A stretch of 64,000 nucleotides of DNA, taken from NCBI GenBank assembly GCA_944326245.1, contig CALVDF010000003.1, positions 1 to 64,000 on the forward strand, given 5' to 3'. Under the pieces are notes generated by a model that saw nothing but the letters and a program-made list of their open reading frames with translations, ran no database searches and had not been told where the DNA came from. Position 1 is the stretch's first letter, and each line of letters opens with the position of its first letter. This stretch comes from an uncultured Bacteroidales bacterium. Its GTDB lineage: Bacteria; Bacteroidota; Bacteroidia; Bacteroidales; UBA932. The translations under genes and the position numbers were made by a program. Positions 44,314-52,790 of this stretch are shown one piece after another.

Positions 44314-46083
44314 ATGCATTGTCGCTTCCTTTCCTGTTTCCTGCTGGCGGCGGCAGTGCTTCTGCTGCTGCCGGCTTCCTGCACGTACCGCGGCAGCCGG
44401 GTGCAGCCCGTCCTGGCAGCGGCCGACTCTCTGATGATGTCCCGGCCTGAGGCCGCCCTTGACACCCTTCTGACGCTGGACAGCACCGTAGCCTCCTCGC
44501 TGCGCGGACGTGAGCGTGCCGACTACACCCTCCTGATGACCGAAGCGCGGTACAAATGCTGGCTGCCCGTAGCGGAGGATACCGCCATAACCAAGGCAGC
44601 GGGCTACTACCGCCGCAAGGGGCCTGACAGCAGGCTCGCACGTGCACTGATGATGCAGGGGGCAGTATACCAGGAAGGCGGAGACCCTGTCCAGGCGCTT
44701 GTCTCATACAAGGAGGCGGAGCCGGTGATGGAGTCATCAGGGGATTATGAGCAGCTCGGCCTGCTGAATACTAGGATAGGGGAACTGTACCAGAAGACAT
44801 TTACGGATGGCCCATCCATGGTTTACCGTTACAGACGCGCAGTCGCATGCTTCGAAAAGGGAGAAACATACGGCCGTCTGCCGTCTGCCTATCTGAGTCT
44901 TGCCAGGGTCCTGTTGCCGGATAAAGACTCGTTGCAGGTGTGGGAAAATTATTATGCGAAGGGACTCGAATACGCCATCGCATGCAAGGATACAGCAAGG
45001 CTGGTAGAAGCGATGGACCAGAAAGCCACATACCTGCGGCTTTACAAAGAGGATTATGCTGAGGCTGCAAGGGTTTCGCTGGATGCACTTGAAAAGTACC
45101 GTAAATACCTGACTTTGAATTATTACACGGACTTCAACTTCATTGTATCCGAGTCATATCTGAAAATGGGCCTGACGGACTCTGCCAGGGTGTATGCAGA
45201 CAGAATTCCAGAATCGGATGCGGTTTCGAGAATGATCCGCGACAGACTGAATTCACAGATAAGCGGCAGTGCCGGAGAGTGGGAATCGGCGTACGGTTAC
45301 AGCATGAGCTCCCGTACCATTCAGGACAGTCTCCGTGGCTCGGGGGAGGGACTCATGCTGTCAGGACAGGAGAGGTCCATTGATGACCAAAGGACACAAT
45401 TGGCGCACAAGAAGGAAAAGCGGAATCTGAAAGCGGTCATTGTGACGGTAGTAGCCTTGGCAGTGGCAGTATGCATCCTGACAGTGAGCATTGCCGTCCG
45501 CCTTCGTGTGCTTCGGTCAAAGATAAGGAAAGCCATGGACGGCATCAATGTACAGGTTGAAGGTAACGAGAATGATGCGGAGAACATAAACATTCTGTCA
45601 TCATATGTCAAAGAATACTTCAATAGCCTGCAGGAGAGGGAGAATGCGTCTTCTGAAGTTTCTTCTGTCATGAAAACCCAGCTGTCCATTCTGGATGAAA
45701 TACTGGAGAATTATTATGTGTACGGGAGCGCAGAGAGCAGGTTGAGTTTCCGTATATCGGAGGTGATCGAAAGACGGCTGCGAAGAAGCAAGGCAAAGGA
45801 GGCCATAATGCGTGCAACATCTGTACTTTATCCGGGTTTCCCCGAGTACCTTCAGTACAAATACGGTTTTACAGAGACAGACCTGTTCTATACTTCATTG
45901 CTGTTGTGCGGATTCAACAATGGCTCACAGCAGGTCATCACCGGCAATAAGATGACATCGATTTCAGTTGCCCGCTCTAAGGCAGCTGCAAAGACCGGCA
46001 AGAACTGCAGACTTACGACATTCCTGATGGAAGAACTGGAAGTATTCAAGGCTGACAGAAGCTACCGTCAGGCAGGACAGTAG
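44314..46083 (+). CDS. membrane-anchored TPR transcriptional regulator-like lipoprotein
   Basis: 589-residue paralogue of 21416-23104. The lipobox is LLLPASC, Cys about 23. TPR repeats cover about 30-330 (ALMMQGAVYQEGGDPVQALVSYKEAE matches the paralogue closely). One membrane helix is at about 372-395 (AVIVTVVALAVAVCILTVSI), then a coiled linker and a C-terminal HTH-like domain (YGFTETDLFYTSLLLCGFNN) that ends TGKNCRLTTFLMEELEVFK. Sensor outside, DNA binding inside, is inferred. It starts 6 bp after ctlX but is functionally more likely tied to the following cassette, which begins after a palindrome and promoter at 46158-46232. Confidence 0.78.
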   Translation: MHCRFLSCFLLAAAVLLLLPASCTYRGSRVQPVLAAADSLMMSRPEAALDTLLTLDSTVASSLRGRERADYTLLMTEARYKCWLPVAEDTAITKAAGYYRRKGPDSRLARALMMQGAVYQEGGDPVQALVSYKEAEPVMESSGDYEQLGLLNTRIGELYQKTFTDGPSMVYRYRRAVACFEKGETYGRLPSAYLSLARVLLPDKDSLQVWENYYAKGLEYAIACKDTARLVEAMDQKATYLRLYKEDYAEAARVSLDALEKYRKYLTLNYYTDFNFIVSESYLKMGLTDSARVYADRIPESDAVSRMIRDRLNSQISGSAGEWESAYGYSMSSRTIQDSLRGSGEGLMLSGQERSIDDQRTQLAHKKEKRNLKAVIVTVVALAVAVCILTVSIAVRLRVLRSKIRKAMDGINVQVEGNENDAENINILSSYVKEYFNSLQERENASSEVSSVMKTQLSILDEILENYYVYGSAESRLSFRISEVIERRLRRSKAKEAIMRATSVLYPGFPEYLQYKYGFTETDLFYTSLLLCGFNNGSQQVITGNKMTSISVARSKAAAKTGKNCRLTTFLMEELEVFKADRSYRQAGQ

Positions 46084-46157
46084 CGGTCCATATTCGTCGG
46101 TCCGTTTCATGTATTTTCCCCCGTTTTGCCGATGACTAATATTTTGTTTTGTAGTAG

Positions 46158-46170
46158 GCTGATAATCAGC
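46158..46170. promoter_or_regulatory. palindrome GCTGATAATCAGC, candidate operator
   Basis: A perfect 6-bp inverted repeat around a central A, centred 61 bp upstream of the -7 box of the next gene and 75 bp after the TPR regulator's stop. Its location makes it a candidate site for that regulator. No second copy was found in the window. Confidence 0.4.
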
Positions 46171-46200
46171 TGTGTCTGTGAGCGAGACTAATGTTTTAAA

Positions 46201-46232
46201 TTTGGTTTTCAAGGTGAAAATCAAGAAATTTG
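46201..46232 (+). promoter_or_regulatory. promoter of the exported-peptide cassette
   Basis: TTTG (46201-46204), 20 nt, then GAAATTTG (46225-46232), one base off TAnnTTTG. The ATG of the first cassette gene is 26 bp further on. Confidence 0.55.
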
Positions 46233-46258
46233 CAGACAGATGACAAAACCTTTAAAAC

Positions 46259-46621
46259 ATGAAAAAAACTATTTCAGTTGTTCTTTTGTCGTTGCTGTAT
46301 TTCGCACCTGCGTTCTCAGGTTCCATTATTAACGGTGAGGATGAGATTGCGATATACAGAATAACGGATGCGACAACGCGCTCCTTGACGACATTGCCCG
46401 AAGCGTCCATCAGCCATGAAGTCCTGAGGGTCAGCTTTTCCACCTCAGGCATTTACAGCCTTACGGTGTCCGACAGCTTGGGCTCTCCAGTCTACATCTC
46501 GAGCTTGCCTGCCGACGGCATGGAGTACTCCTATGACCTCTCCGGTATCGGTGAGGGTACCTTTACCTTGACCCTCGAAGGCCCCTCAGGGGAATACGAG
46601 GGAGTATTCTGTATACATTAA
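46259..46621 (+). CDS. small exported DUF3244-like protein
   Basis: 120-residue exported protein with a signal peptide (about 1-20, ending FSGS). The mature part is one small beta domain: VLRVSFSTSGIYSLTVSDSLGSPVYIS then YSYDLSGIGEGTFTLTLEGPSGEYEGVF. This end-to-end pattern resembles DUF3244 (or secretion-tail-like) domains found as short exported proteins in gut Bacteroidota. Function is unknown. It is the first gene behind the promoter at 46201-46232, 30 bp ahead of the cysteine-containing peptide gene, downstream of a TPR regulator. It is more GC-rich than the next genes. Confidence 0.72.
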   Translation: MKKTISVVLLSLLYFAPAFSGSIINGEDEIAIYRITDATTRSLTTLPEASISHEVLRVSFSTSGIYSLTVSDSLGSPVYISSLPADGMEYSYDLSGIGEGTFTLTLEGPSGEYEGVFCIH

Positions 46622-46651
46622 TGCTTTAATTATCATTAAAAAAACAAAGTT

Positions 46652-46939
46652 ATGAAGAAGACTTACTCTATTCTGGCAATTGTTTCGATTGCTGTCCTTT
46701 CTTTTACTTTAGCTGTTGCTTCTCTCTCTACTCCTAAGCAGGAGGTATATGCTTGGTGTATGTCCTATGATATGGATAATAATCTTTATTATTTGTGTAA
46801 AGATGAAAGTTCCGAGATGTGTAGTGCTACTGTAAATGGCACTTATATGCAATGCATAGGGAAGTTGTATGTAGAAAAAGGTCTTGAAGAAGTTATTGTG
46901 ACTCCGGAACATCCTGTAGATCCTGTTCCTACTAACTGA
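46652..46939 (+). CDS. small exported four-cysteine peptide
   Basis: 95-residue protein: a signal peptide of about 28 residues (MKKTYSILAIVSIAVLSFTL), then a mature peptide of about 65 residues with four Cys (in YAWCMSYD, YYLCKDE, EMCSAT and MQCIGK) and an acidic Pro-rich tail (TPEHPVDPVPTN). The position before a propeller lipoprotein gene is that of NVEALA-type short peptides in Bacteroidota, although the NVEALA motif itself is absent. I do not recognise the family. The Cys pattern suggests two disulfides, or metal or cofactor binding. Codon use is clearly AT-rich compared with the rest of the window. Confidence 0.68.
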   Translation: MKKTYSILAIVSIAVLSFTLAVASLSTPKQEVYAWCMSYDMDNNLYYLCKDESSEMCSATVNGTYMQCIGKLYVEKGLEEVIVTPEHPVDPVPTN

Positions 46940-46956
46940 TTTAATTGAGTCTGGTT

Positions 46957-48027
46957 ATGGGAATGAAACAGGTATTTGGAAAGGGATTGCTATCATTCCC
47001 TTTCCTGTTTTTCCTTTTCTCATGTGATGGCCGGACTCCTGTGGATAGCATCCCCGATTCGGTTTTTGACAGGGCGGAAGTTCTGCTTCCTTCAGGAGAA
47101 TTGGATTATAAGCCTTCAGGAGGTGAGTCACAGATCTACGTTTTCGGAGATACGTTGTTGTTGGTGTGTGAAAAGCTCAGTGAAGCAGGCAGGCTATTCA
47201 CTGTATTGAATCTGAAAACAGGAGAGGATCTTACCCCTGACAGCCTGTTCCTTTATGGGGCTGAAGATGGTAAGCTAATGCCTAGCATTGTTTACAGACA
47301 TCGTGATACTCTGCTGATCAGTGATGTTGTCAAGCGCGATATTTATCTGATAAGTGTAGATGATCTGCTTGCAGGACGCAAATGTCCGCCGCTTGCCTCG
47401 GACATAAAATGGAGCGCAAATAAAATTCTGCCATACAGGGGACGACTCCTCTTTCTGAACTCCGAATGTTTTCCTGAAGTCTCTGAGGAATACCACAAGG
47501 ACGGTCCTCGTTTTGCATACACAGATTCTTCTTATAATTATGAAGCTCCGCAGTCAATGTATTCTACATTGTCAGTGGTAACTGGTGAGTACGATATTAA
47601 CTGGAGCAAGGGCAGGATAATTTTCGGAGATGATGATGTAAACCGGATAGAGGTATATGACACGGATTTAAAACTGCTCAGGATTCTTATGGGTCGTAAT
47701 CGCTTCATGCCCGAATATGCCTGTGTGCAAAACAGAGATGGTTATATTTTCGCTTACACAGGAGAGATATGTCAAGCTTATCGTGCTGTCGTGTCTACTG
47801 ACGAATTTGCCTATCTGCTCTATATGGATTCCGTGTGGATTGAGGATGAGGACAGGGATAGTTTCTGTTCTTATGTCCTGAAGATGGACTGGAATGGCAA
47901 TATTGTCACTTCTTACAGGATCGGAGCTTATGTGAAATCTCTGTCAGTGTCAGAGAACGATAGTTGTCTTTATGCCTTCTGTCTTGATGAACATGGTTAT
48001 AGAATTTTAAAATACGATTTGCAATGA
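46957..48027 (+). CDS. 6-bladed propeller lipoprotein (BF3164/TolB-like)
   Basis: About 356-residue lipoprotein with a hydrophobic signal (FPFLFFLFSC) whose Cys is the likely lipidation site. The remainder has repeating four-strand units (LLLVCEKLSEAGRLFTVLNL, TLLISDVVKRDIYLISVDDL, NRIEVYDTDLKLLRILMG, YILKYD-like end) and fits the BF3164-like propeller group. In other Bacteroidota loci such proteins sit beside short exported peptides, as here. The start at 46957 is likely, with ATG 46963 equally possible; a TTG at 46945 is less likely. Its last 4 bp overlap the next ATG (ATGA at 48024-48027). Confidence 0.72.
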   Translation: MGMKQVFGKGLLSFPFLFFLFSCDGRTPVDSIPDSVFDRAEVLLPSGELDYKPSGGESQIYVFGDTLLLVCEKLSEAGRLFTVLNLKTGEDLTPDSLFLYGAEDGKLMPSIVYRHRDTLLISDVVKRDIYLISVDDLLAGRKCPPLASDIKWSANKILPYRGRLLFLNSECFPEVSEEYHKDGPRFAYTDSSYNYEAPQSMYSTLSVVTGEYDINWSKGRIIFGDDDVNRIEVYDTDLKLLRILMGRNRFMPEYACVQNRDGYIFAYTGEICQAYRAVVSTDEFAYLLYMDSVWIEDEDRDSFCSYVLKMDWNGNIVTSYRIGAYVKSLSVSENDSCLYAFCLDEHGYRILKYDLQ

Positions 48028-48911
48028 GAAACATTAAGGGATTTGTCCAAGCATTTTTTATAGTTATAGTATCTGGTACATCATTACTGTATGCACAGAA
48101 CATGTCGATTACTTCCAAATACGACAAGATGGTTCTGTTTTTTGATAATGTAAAGCCAGAGAGACACAGCATAGGTCATGTGGAAATGAGGGTCTACTAC
48201 AATACCGAGACCGTAATAGATACTGCGGCCGGCACAGTCATGAGTGAGAGAACCGTTCTTGAAATAGGAGGAAAGAAGACCAAGTACATGACGTATAATC
48301 TATTTAAACTGGACTCTTTGTTGGAAACAACAGAATCCTCTCCGTTCGAGGTGTTTATCCGGCAACGGATGAGGGATTTTTATCCGCAGACTTTTTATGA
48401 GGTTTATTATACAGATTATGACAGTAGGACGATGCAGTGCACCGGCAGAATTGTGAATACGGATTTTATGTACAAGGAGAATGTGCCTGATTTGGAATGG
48501 ACAGTGACAGACAGTACCAAGAGCATTGGCTCCTGGGTTGTGCAGAAAGCAACATGTTCTTTCAGGGGCAGGAATTATACTGCGTGGTTCACGGCGGAGA
48601 TTCCTCTATCCTATGGGCCCTGGAAATTCTCCGGACTGCCCGGACTTGTTCTTGAGGTGTATGATGACAGTAGGGACTATGTTATCAGTATCCAGAGTAT
48701 TACGAGTGACTGCTCTGATGACATGTGGTTTACTGATTATGACTATCTTCGTCTGTCCCGAAAGAAATACCTTGACGCACGGGATAAGATTGTCTCCAAT
48801 TTCCTTTTGTATAACTCGGATTTCAACAAGGCTGATATAAAGTTCAGCCCTACAGGTGAATATCACAGGAAAGATCTTGCATATGGCTTTATGGAACTTG
48901 ATTACAAGTAG
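48024..48911 (+). CDS. GLPGLI family exported protein
   Basis: 295-residue exported protein, signal peptide about 1-25 (ends LLYAQ). The family hallmark is WKFSGLPGLVLEVYD at about 205, preceded by ATCSFRGRNYTAWFTAEIPLSYGP, in the typical order A-x-C/T...W...P...GP-x-x-F-x-GLPGLI. GLPGLI proteins are found only in Bacteroidota, usually next to TonB-receptor-like barrels, and have no known activity. That arrangement holds here, with the barrel gene four positions on. The start overlaps the propeller gene by 4 bp and the end overlaps the next gene by 29 bp. Confidence 0.87.
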   Translation: MRNIKGFVQAFFIVIVSGTSLLYAQNMSITSKYDKMVLFFDNVKPERHSIGHVEMRVYYNTETVIDTAAGTVMSERTVLEIGGKKTKYMTYNLFKLDSLLETTESSPFEVFIRQRMRDFYPQTFYEVYYTDYDSRTMQCTGRIVNTDFMYKENVPDLEWTVTDSTKSIGSWVVQKATCSFRGRNYTAWFTAEIPLSYGPWKFSGLPGLVLEVYDDSRDYVISIQSITSDCSDDMWFTDYDYLRLSRKKYLDARDKIVSNFLLYNSDFNKADIKFSPTGEYHRKDLAYGFMELDYK

Positions 48912-49434
48912 TGGTACGACAAGTGCTTTTAAATTTTCAGCGGCATTGCTGATTCTTTCAATATCTATGTCAAGCGCCTATAGTGCAGATGCCTCGACGC
49001 AAGAAAAGAACAGGTTGAAAAAGTTATTGTATGTCCATGATTTTGACAATATAAATTATGATATGCTGGCTGATGCAGATACAACTTTTTCGTACTTGTT
49101 TGACTTAGGGTCTGATAATACACTTTCCCTTGTTTATGAGGTGAATGCTGAGTGCTCAATGTGTATTGCGCAGTATATAGATTTCCTCAAGGCTTATTCA
49201 AAATATCGGGAAGCGGATTCTACTGGCAAAGTACCATTGTATGTGATTGCAAAAGGAAGTGATATCGAGATGCTGAAGTATTATTTGGAGAAGAACAAAG
49301 ATCTTTTTCCTGCAGTAGACGTAAAGGACATGACCTCCGGAATAATGCTTTCTGAGGAAACTGATGGATATGACGCATTGTACATTGTGGCAAAAGGAAA
49401 GATTCTCAACCGGGTTGTCTGGAATGTGGAATAG
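48883..49434 (+). CDS. exported CxxC protein, possibly thioredoxin-like
   Basis: About 183-residue protein. The start is ATG 48883, inside the end of the GLPGLI gene, followed by a hydrophobic signal (FSAALLILSISMSSAYS). The mature part has LVYEVNAECSMCIAQYIDFLKAY, a CxxC after a beta strand and before a helix, as in thioredoxin folds. Later YVIAKGSDIEMLKYYLEKN and ALYIVAKGKILNRVVW resemble the central and last strands of that fold. The cis-Pro of true thioredoxins is not obvious, so the assignment is tentative. A role in oxidising or carrying the cysteine peptide of the same operon is a reasonable inference. Confidence 0.65.
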   Translation: MALWNLITSSGTTSAFKFSAALLILSISMSSAYSADASTQEKNRLKKLLYVHDFDNINYDMLADADTTFSYLFDLGSDNTLSLVYEVNAECSMCIAQYIDFLKAYSKYREADSTGKVPLYVIAKGSDIEMLKYYLEKNKDLFPAVDVKDMTSGIMLSEETDGYDALYIVAKGKILNRVVWNVE

Positions 49435-50071
49435 GTTTCACTATACTGTATTTGTGTTATGCTTTCTTTTTCAGAACTGCACTTTATATGAGGTTGAAAA
49501 CAATTCGATGGAGCCTACGTTGATGGATGGGGATGTGCTAATCGGGGTAAGGATACAACAGAACGTTGGTGTTGAAGATTTGAGGGGCAGAATAGTGATA
49601 TCACATTTCCCTATAGTAGGAGAGGATGAGTTGTTTGTTAAAAGATGTGTAGCTGTTGCCGGTGACAGTGTCTGTATAGTGAGGGGAGTGTGTCTCAATA
49701 ATTCTGTTCAGGAAACATGGGGGAAAGAGATTGATATGGATACATTAAAGAACAGTTACGGTGTGTGGATGGTAATAACGAACAATAGTACTTACCATCG
49801 GGACAATATCTTGAATTTGTCGGAGATTCTGGTTCCGGCGGAAGGTGATACTGTAACTGTTTCAGAGGAAACCCTGGCATTGTATAGAGGGGCGCTTTTC
49901 TATGAGACGGTGCGATACGGAGGGAGTTTTCCGCTTTTGGGAGACAAATATGTGTTCAAAAGTGATTATGTGTTCTTGTGTGGGGATAATATGCTGCATT
50001 CCTTTGACAGCCGGCAATGGGGGGTAGTGCCTCTGGAATGTATGGTTTCTATGGTAATAAATATAAATTGA
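49424..50071 (+). CDS. signal peptidase I (S26) of the cassette
   Basis: About 215-residue membrane serine protease with one N-terminal membrane segment (YTVFVLCFLF). The S26 boxes are intact: the catalytic Ser in VENNSMEPTLMDGDVLI, the general-base Lys in LFVKRCVAVAGDSV and the C-terminal box FLCGDNMLHSFDSRQWGVV. Type I signal peptidases remove signal peptides on the outer face of the inner membrane. A housekeeping lepB usually sits elsewhere, so this copy is probably dedicated to the exported proteins of the same operon. The ATG overlaps the upstream gene by 11 bp. The gene is AT-rich like its neighbours. Confidence 0.88.
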   Translation: MWNRFHYTVFVLCFLFQNCTLYEVENNSMEPTLMDGDVLIGVRIQQNVGVEDLRGRIVISHFPIVGEDELFVKRCVAVAGDSVCIVRGVCLNNSVQETWGKEIDMDTLKNSYGVWMVITNNSTYHRDNILNLSEILVPAEGDTVTVSEETLALYRGALFYETVRYGGSFPLLGDKYVFKSDYVFLCGDNMLHSFDSRQWGVVPLECMVSMVININ

Positions 50072-50078
50072 AAGTAGT

Positions 50079-52706
50079 ATGTGGTTCAGGTATATTATAA
50101 TCTTTTGCCTACTGTCCGTATCGGCTACGGGTATGGCAGCTGTTGTTTCCGGTAGGGTAGTGGACGGAGAGGACGGCACTTTCCTTTATGGGGCGGTGGT
50201 GGTGCTGAAGAATAAGTCAGGTGCAGTGGTGAAATACACGGAGACGGATAAGGACGGATGTTTTTCATTGGATGTGGGAGGGGAAGTTCCGGCGGACTGC
50301 CGACTGGAGGTGAGAATGATGGGGTATGCTGTAGAGAGATTGATGCCACCGTTTGAAGAAGGGATGACGGTACGTATGACGGTGGAAAAATGGAAACTCA
50401 ACGAGGTTGTTGTGGAGGCGGAGAAAGTGGAAGTCAGAGGGGATACCATCTCGTATATTGTACCGACGATACTTGCCAAGGACGACAGGGTTCTGAGCGA
50501 TGTGCTTAAAAAGATAGCTGGGGTGGATGTAGATGTGGACGGGCGTGTCCAGTACAATGGCAAGCCGATTGTGAAGATGTATGTGGAAAATAATGACCTG
50601 TTGGGTTCGAGGTACAATATTGCTACCCAGAATCTCGACCCGAGGGATATTTCGGCCATAGAGGTGTATGAACGCCATCAGCCGGTAAAGGCTTTGGAAG
50701 GAATTGTGGGGTCGGATGCAGCCGCATTGAACATCAAGTTGAAGCCGAGTGCAAGAAGCAGGTGGATTGCCATTCTTGAGGCGCAGGCCGGAATATCTCC
50801 TGAGGCACCACATGTGCCGTATTCGGGGCGTGCCTTTCTGATGAATGTCGGTAGAAAGTTTCAGACTATTAATACTTTCCGCACTGATGCCACCGGCAAT
50901 AACATTGTTCGTTCCGGGGAATACTTGAGCCCTGAGGTCACTTCAGACCCTCAGGCGACAGATGATTTCTACAACCGTTACAAGCTGAAGGATTATTTGG
51001 GACTGTCCTTTTTCTCGGCGCCGCTGGAGGATTCCCGCACGCGCTTCAACACTTCCTATTCGCTTTCTACAGACAACACCATAGCCATTTCTGAAGGTTA
51101 TACGTTAGGAGTGTCAGCGGACTATGAGAACAATGTCCTGATGTCTGAACGTTCGGTGACCCAGACGTATTACAATGATGACGGTACGAAACTCACCTCT
51201 TTCCGGGAAGACGATGACAGCCGTTTCGGTGGTTGGTACGCCGCTGCTGGGGTAAGGCTCAAGACCAATACTTCCAAGTTGTATCTGGACAATCATCTTC
51301 GTTTCAACATGTCGGGCAACAATACGTCGAATGCGCTTGGAGGCACGGTTCTCAGGGATGAGTCGGCCTCTGGAAATGCCATGGATCTGTTGAACGACCT
51401 GAGTGTAGTGCGACGTTTTTCAGATAGGAAGTATTTTTCATTTTCAATGCTTACCCAGTACTCCGAGCAGGAAGAATCGATGTCTGTGTTTTCTTCCTCA
51501 GAGAGTGACAGTGCCCTTCAGAATGTCAATGTCCGCCTGTTTTACAACGATCTGAGCGGAGGATTCCGTCTGCGTCTCGGCGAGCGTCTGACACTTTCAA
51601 GCAGTACCAGCCTGCAGTTTCTGTGGAGGGATTTCCGTTCGTCTCTCGGAGGTTTTGAACTGCCGGAGGGAGATGCCGGTGTGCCGGTGAGTATGTCCAA
51701 TGATATCAATATGCTCTCCGTGAAGCCTCAGGAGAGGTTGTCTCTGAACTATCTCGGGCGGAAGACAGAGTTTTCCGTGTTTGTGGATGCATGGTACCAA
51801 TATGTGTATGGTATGCACAAGGCTGCGGCCAGTCCCGGAATGTCTTTCAAGTATACTTTCGGTCAGAGGCTGTATGTCTCGGCCAATGCTTCCTACAGTC
51901 TGTCTTCCATCAATGAGCAGGAGATGTTTGGAGGGCTGATTATGCAGAGCTACAAGTATCTGTCCTTAGGGCAGAACGACCTGATGAGCACTCCCTCGTA
52001 TTTTGTTGCAGCTTCTGTCAATTTCCGGGATCCCCTTTCCGGCTGGTACCTCCGGGGGAGTGTCAGCTATATGGGTGCCCGTTCATTTGAGACGGCGAGG
52101 TATTTTGTAGGGGACTACATCATTGTACAGAAGTCCGACAGGCAGGTTCCGTATTCGGTGCTTTCGGTGGGAGGAACTGCCGAGAAGGGATTGCTCGACA
52201 TTGCGGGGAAAATCATGCTTCAGGGCGGTTATTCGACTGCAAGTTCCTTCATAACCCAGAATATGGATATGGTCGGATATGTTTCAAGATTGGCCCATGC
52301 TGCTCTTGGCTTTGAGGGTGAGGCGGCCAGATGGCTGAAAATCCGGTATGACGGGCGGTATCAGTACCAGCGCATGGAGGCTGATACGCATCAGGAACAG
52401 GAGGCGGCCCATACATTCAGGCAGTCACTTGTACTGTCGTTTTTCCCTGCCGACAAGTTCGCTCTGGAGATTGGAGGTGAGCACTATCTCAACAGGTATC
52501 AGTCCAGGCAAGTGCAGAATACTGTCTTTGTGGATGCCTCTGCCAGATATTTTATATCCGACAAGATAGAATTGTATCTGGAGGCCCGCAATCTGATGAA
52601 TCAGGGAAATTATGTTAATTACAGCCTTATGCCGATGTTCACTTCCGTGCAGGAATACAGCATCCGTCCACTCAATGTTTTACTCGGTTTACAGATAAAG
52701 TTTTGA
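50079..52706 (+). CDS. TonB-receptor-like outer membrane protein with carboxypeptidase-like N-domain
   Basis: 875-residue protein with a signal peptide (about 1-21). The carboxypeptidase-regulatory-like domain at about 23-105 (VSGRVVDGEDGTFLYGAVVVL) is followed by a plug (VLSDVLKKIAGVDVDVDGRVQYNGKPI, SRYNIATQNLDPRDISAIEVYERHQPVKAL) and a large barrel ending RPLNVLLGLQIKF. The plug motif YNGKPIxKxYVENxDLL is typical of barrels paired with GLPGLI proteins. No SusD-like partner is present. The substrate is unknown; export or uptake of the cassette's small proteins is possible but not shown. It starts 7 bp after the peptidase gene and ends the cassette. Confidence 0.85.
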   Translation: MWFRYIIIFCLLSVSATGMAAVVSGRVVDGEDGTFLYGAVVVLKNKSGAVVKYTETDKDGCFSLDVGGEVPADCRLEVRMMGYAVERLMPPFEEGMTVRMTVEKWKLNEVVVEAEKVEVRGDTISYIVPTILAKDDRVLSDVLKKIAGVDVDVDGRVQYNGKPIVKMYVENNDLLGSRYNIATQNLDPRDISAIEVYERHQPVKALEGIVGSDAAALNIKLKPSARSRWIAILEAQAGISPEAPHVPYSGRAFLMNVGRKFQTINTFRTDATGNNIVRSGEYLSPEVTSDPQATDDFYNRYKLKDYLGLSFFSAPLEDSRTRFNTSYSLSTDNTIAISEGYTLGVSADYENNVLMSERSVTQTYYNDDGTKLTSFREDDDSRFGGWYAAAGVRLKTNTSKLYLDNHLRFNMSGNNTSNALGGTVLRDESASGNAMDLLNDLSVVRRFSDRKYFSFSMLTQYSEQEESMSVFSSSESDSALQNVNVRLFYNDLSGGFRLRLGERLTLSSSTSLQFLWRDFRSSLGGFELPEGDAGVPVSMSNDINMLSVKPQERLSLNYLGRKTEFSVFVDAWYQYVYGMHKAAASPGMSFKYTFGQRLYVSANASYSLSSINEQEMFGGLIMQSYKYLSLGQNDLMSTPSYFVAASVNFRDPLSGWYLRGSVSYMGARSFETARYFVGDYIIVQKSDRQVPYSVLSVGGTAEKGLLDIAGKIMLQGGYSTASSFITQNMDMVGYVSRLAHAALGFEGEAARWLKIRYDGRYQYQRMEADTHQEQEAAHTFRQSLVLSFFPADKFALEIGGEHYLNRYQSRQVQNTVFVDASARYFISDKIELYLEARNLMNQGNYVNYSLMPMFTSVQEYSIRPLNVLLGLQIKF

Positions 52707-52790
52707 CAGGTAGTTGTCTGTGCGTACATTGACAGGATTATCGAAGAACCCTCATGGGAATCGAGGATTTAATAACTAAAACAGCAGAAT

